NCBI GenBank assembly: GCA_001786095.1
Contig: MFVN01000020.1
Coordinates: 4,471 to 10,320, forward strand
Length of the DNA stretch: 5,850 bases
Source of the DNA: Candidatus Nomurabacteria bacterium RIFCSPLOWO2_02_FULL_42_17
Lineage (GTDB): Bacteria; Patescibacteriota; Minisyncoccia; Phycocordibacterales; MFVN01
Direction of reading: 5' to 3'
Shown: piece by piece, positions 5,635-5,850 of the stretch
How positions within the stretch are numbered: the first letter of the stretch is position 1
Layout of the letters: each line of letters begins with the position of its first letter
Made by a program: the position numbers and the translations under genes
The notes under the pieces: model-generated
What the model was told of the DNA's origin: nothing
Database searches by the model: none
Seen by the model: the letters and a program-made list of their open reading frames with translations, nothing else

Positions 5635-5850
5635 TTTTCTTTTTCTTGTCGCCAGAAGATGTTTTCTTGGCTGTTTTTTTTAAAATATCAAGAACCTGCC
5701 GGCCTTTATAATGACCGCAAGTTAGACAAATAGCGTGCCCAGATTTAAGCGCGCTACAATGCGCGCACTTACCAAGATTCGCTATTTTTAGCGCGTGATG
5801 GCTCCGGCGATTGCCGGTATGCCCGCGCGTACTTCTCATTCTGACGACCA
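5630..5850 (-). CDS. rpmF: Large-subunit ribosomal protein L32, start just outside the window
   Basis: L32 is a small zinc-ribbon protein of the 50S subunit. Counting from the ATG at 5839, the basic N-terminus (MRSTRGHTGNRRSHHAL) is followed by a four-cysteine ribbon: C25-x2-C28 and C38-x2-C41 in CAHC and CLTCGHYKGRQV, the last being the typical L32 GYYKGREV motif. A lysine-rich tail (KKTAKKTSSGDKKKKN) ends the protein. The frame stays open above that ATG, adding VVR and then two bases, CA, at 5849-5850. One T at 5851 would complete an ATG giving MVVRMRST, which fits L32 N-termini better, so the gene is given as partial. The stop TAG is followed directly by TGA. L32 is often next to plsX, acpP or fab genes; here it leads into nusB, consistent with reduced lipid synthesis (inference). 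Confidence 0.92.
   Translation of the reverse strand, partial: VVRMRSTRGHTGNRRSHHALKIANLGKCAHCSALKSGHAICLTCGHYKGRQVLDILKKTAKKTSSGDKKKKN

Overview
The window looks like part of a reduced-genome bacterium of the Candidate Phyla Radiation (Patescibacteria, most likely a Parcubacteria-type lineage). This is an inference from three things: compact, overlapping gene packing; a ribosomal protein L32 with a short basic zinc-ribbon form and no fatty-acid or phospholipid genes beside it; and unusual domain fusions and shortened proteins. TGA is used as a normal stop (rnc, nusB-Nudix) and no gene needs it read through, so the code is the standard bacterial one and not the recoded code of Gracilibacteria/Absconditabacteria.

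Layout. Positions 2-1630 (+) hold the 3' portion of a cell-envelope gene that joins a penicillin-binding D-alanyl-D-alanine carboxypeptidase domain (S11 family) to a CapA-type (poly-gamma-glutamate capsule, metallophosphatase-like) domain. Its start lies outside the window. Positions 1631-1743 are a short convergent intergenic gap made almost entirely of two back-to-back inverted-repeat structures. From 5850 down to 1744 the minus strand carries one tight gene cluster: rpmF (L32, start just off the edge), a 46-bp spacer filled by a 7-bp CTAG tandem array, nusB fused to a Nudix hydrolase, rnc (RNase III) joined by an ATGA overlap, and smc one base after the rnc stop.

How the genes fit together. 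The minus-strand cluster combines ribosome and rRNA biogenesis (L32, NusB antitermination, RNase III processing) with chromosome organisation (SMC). The rnc-smc pairing is conserved in many bacteria. The odd parts are the Nudix domain welded to NusB, an SMC of only about 747 residues that appears to lack the canonical hinge, and a perfect 16-bp palindrome embedded in frame in its coiled coil. The plus-strand gene is transcribed towards the cluster and is functionally separate.

No tRNA, rRNA, CRISPR array, insertion sequence or prophage gene was seen. There is no gene-free stretch longer than about 115 bases.
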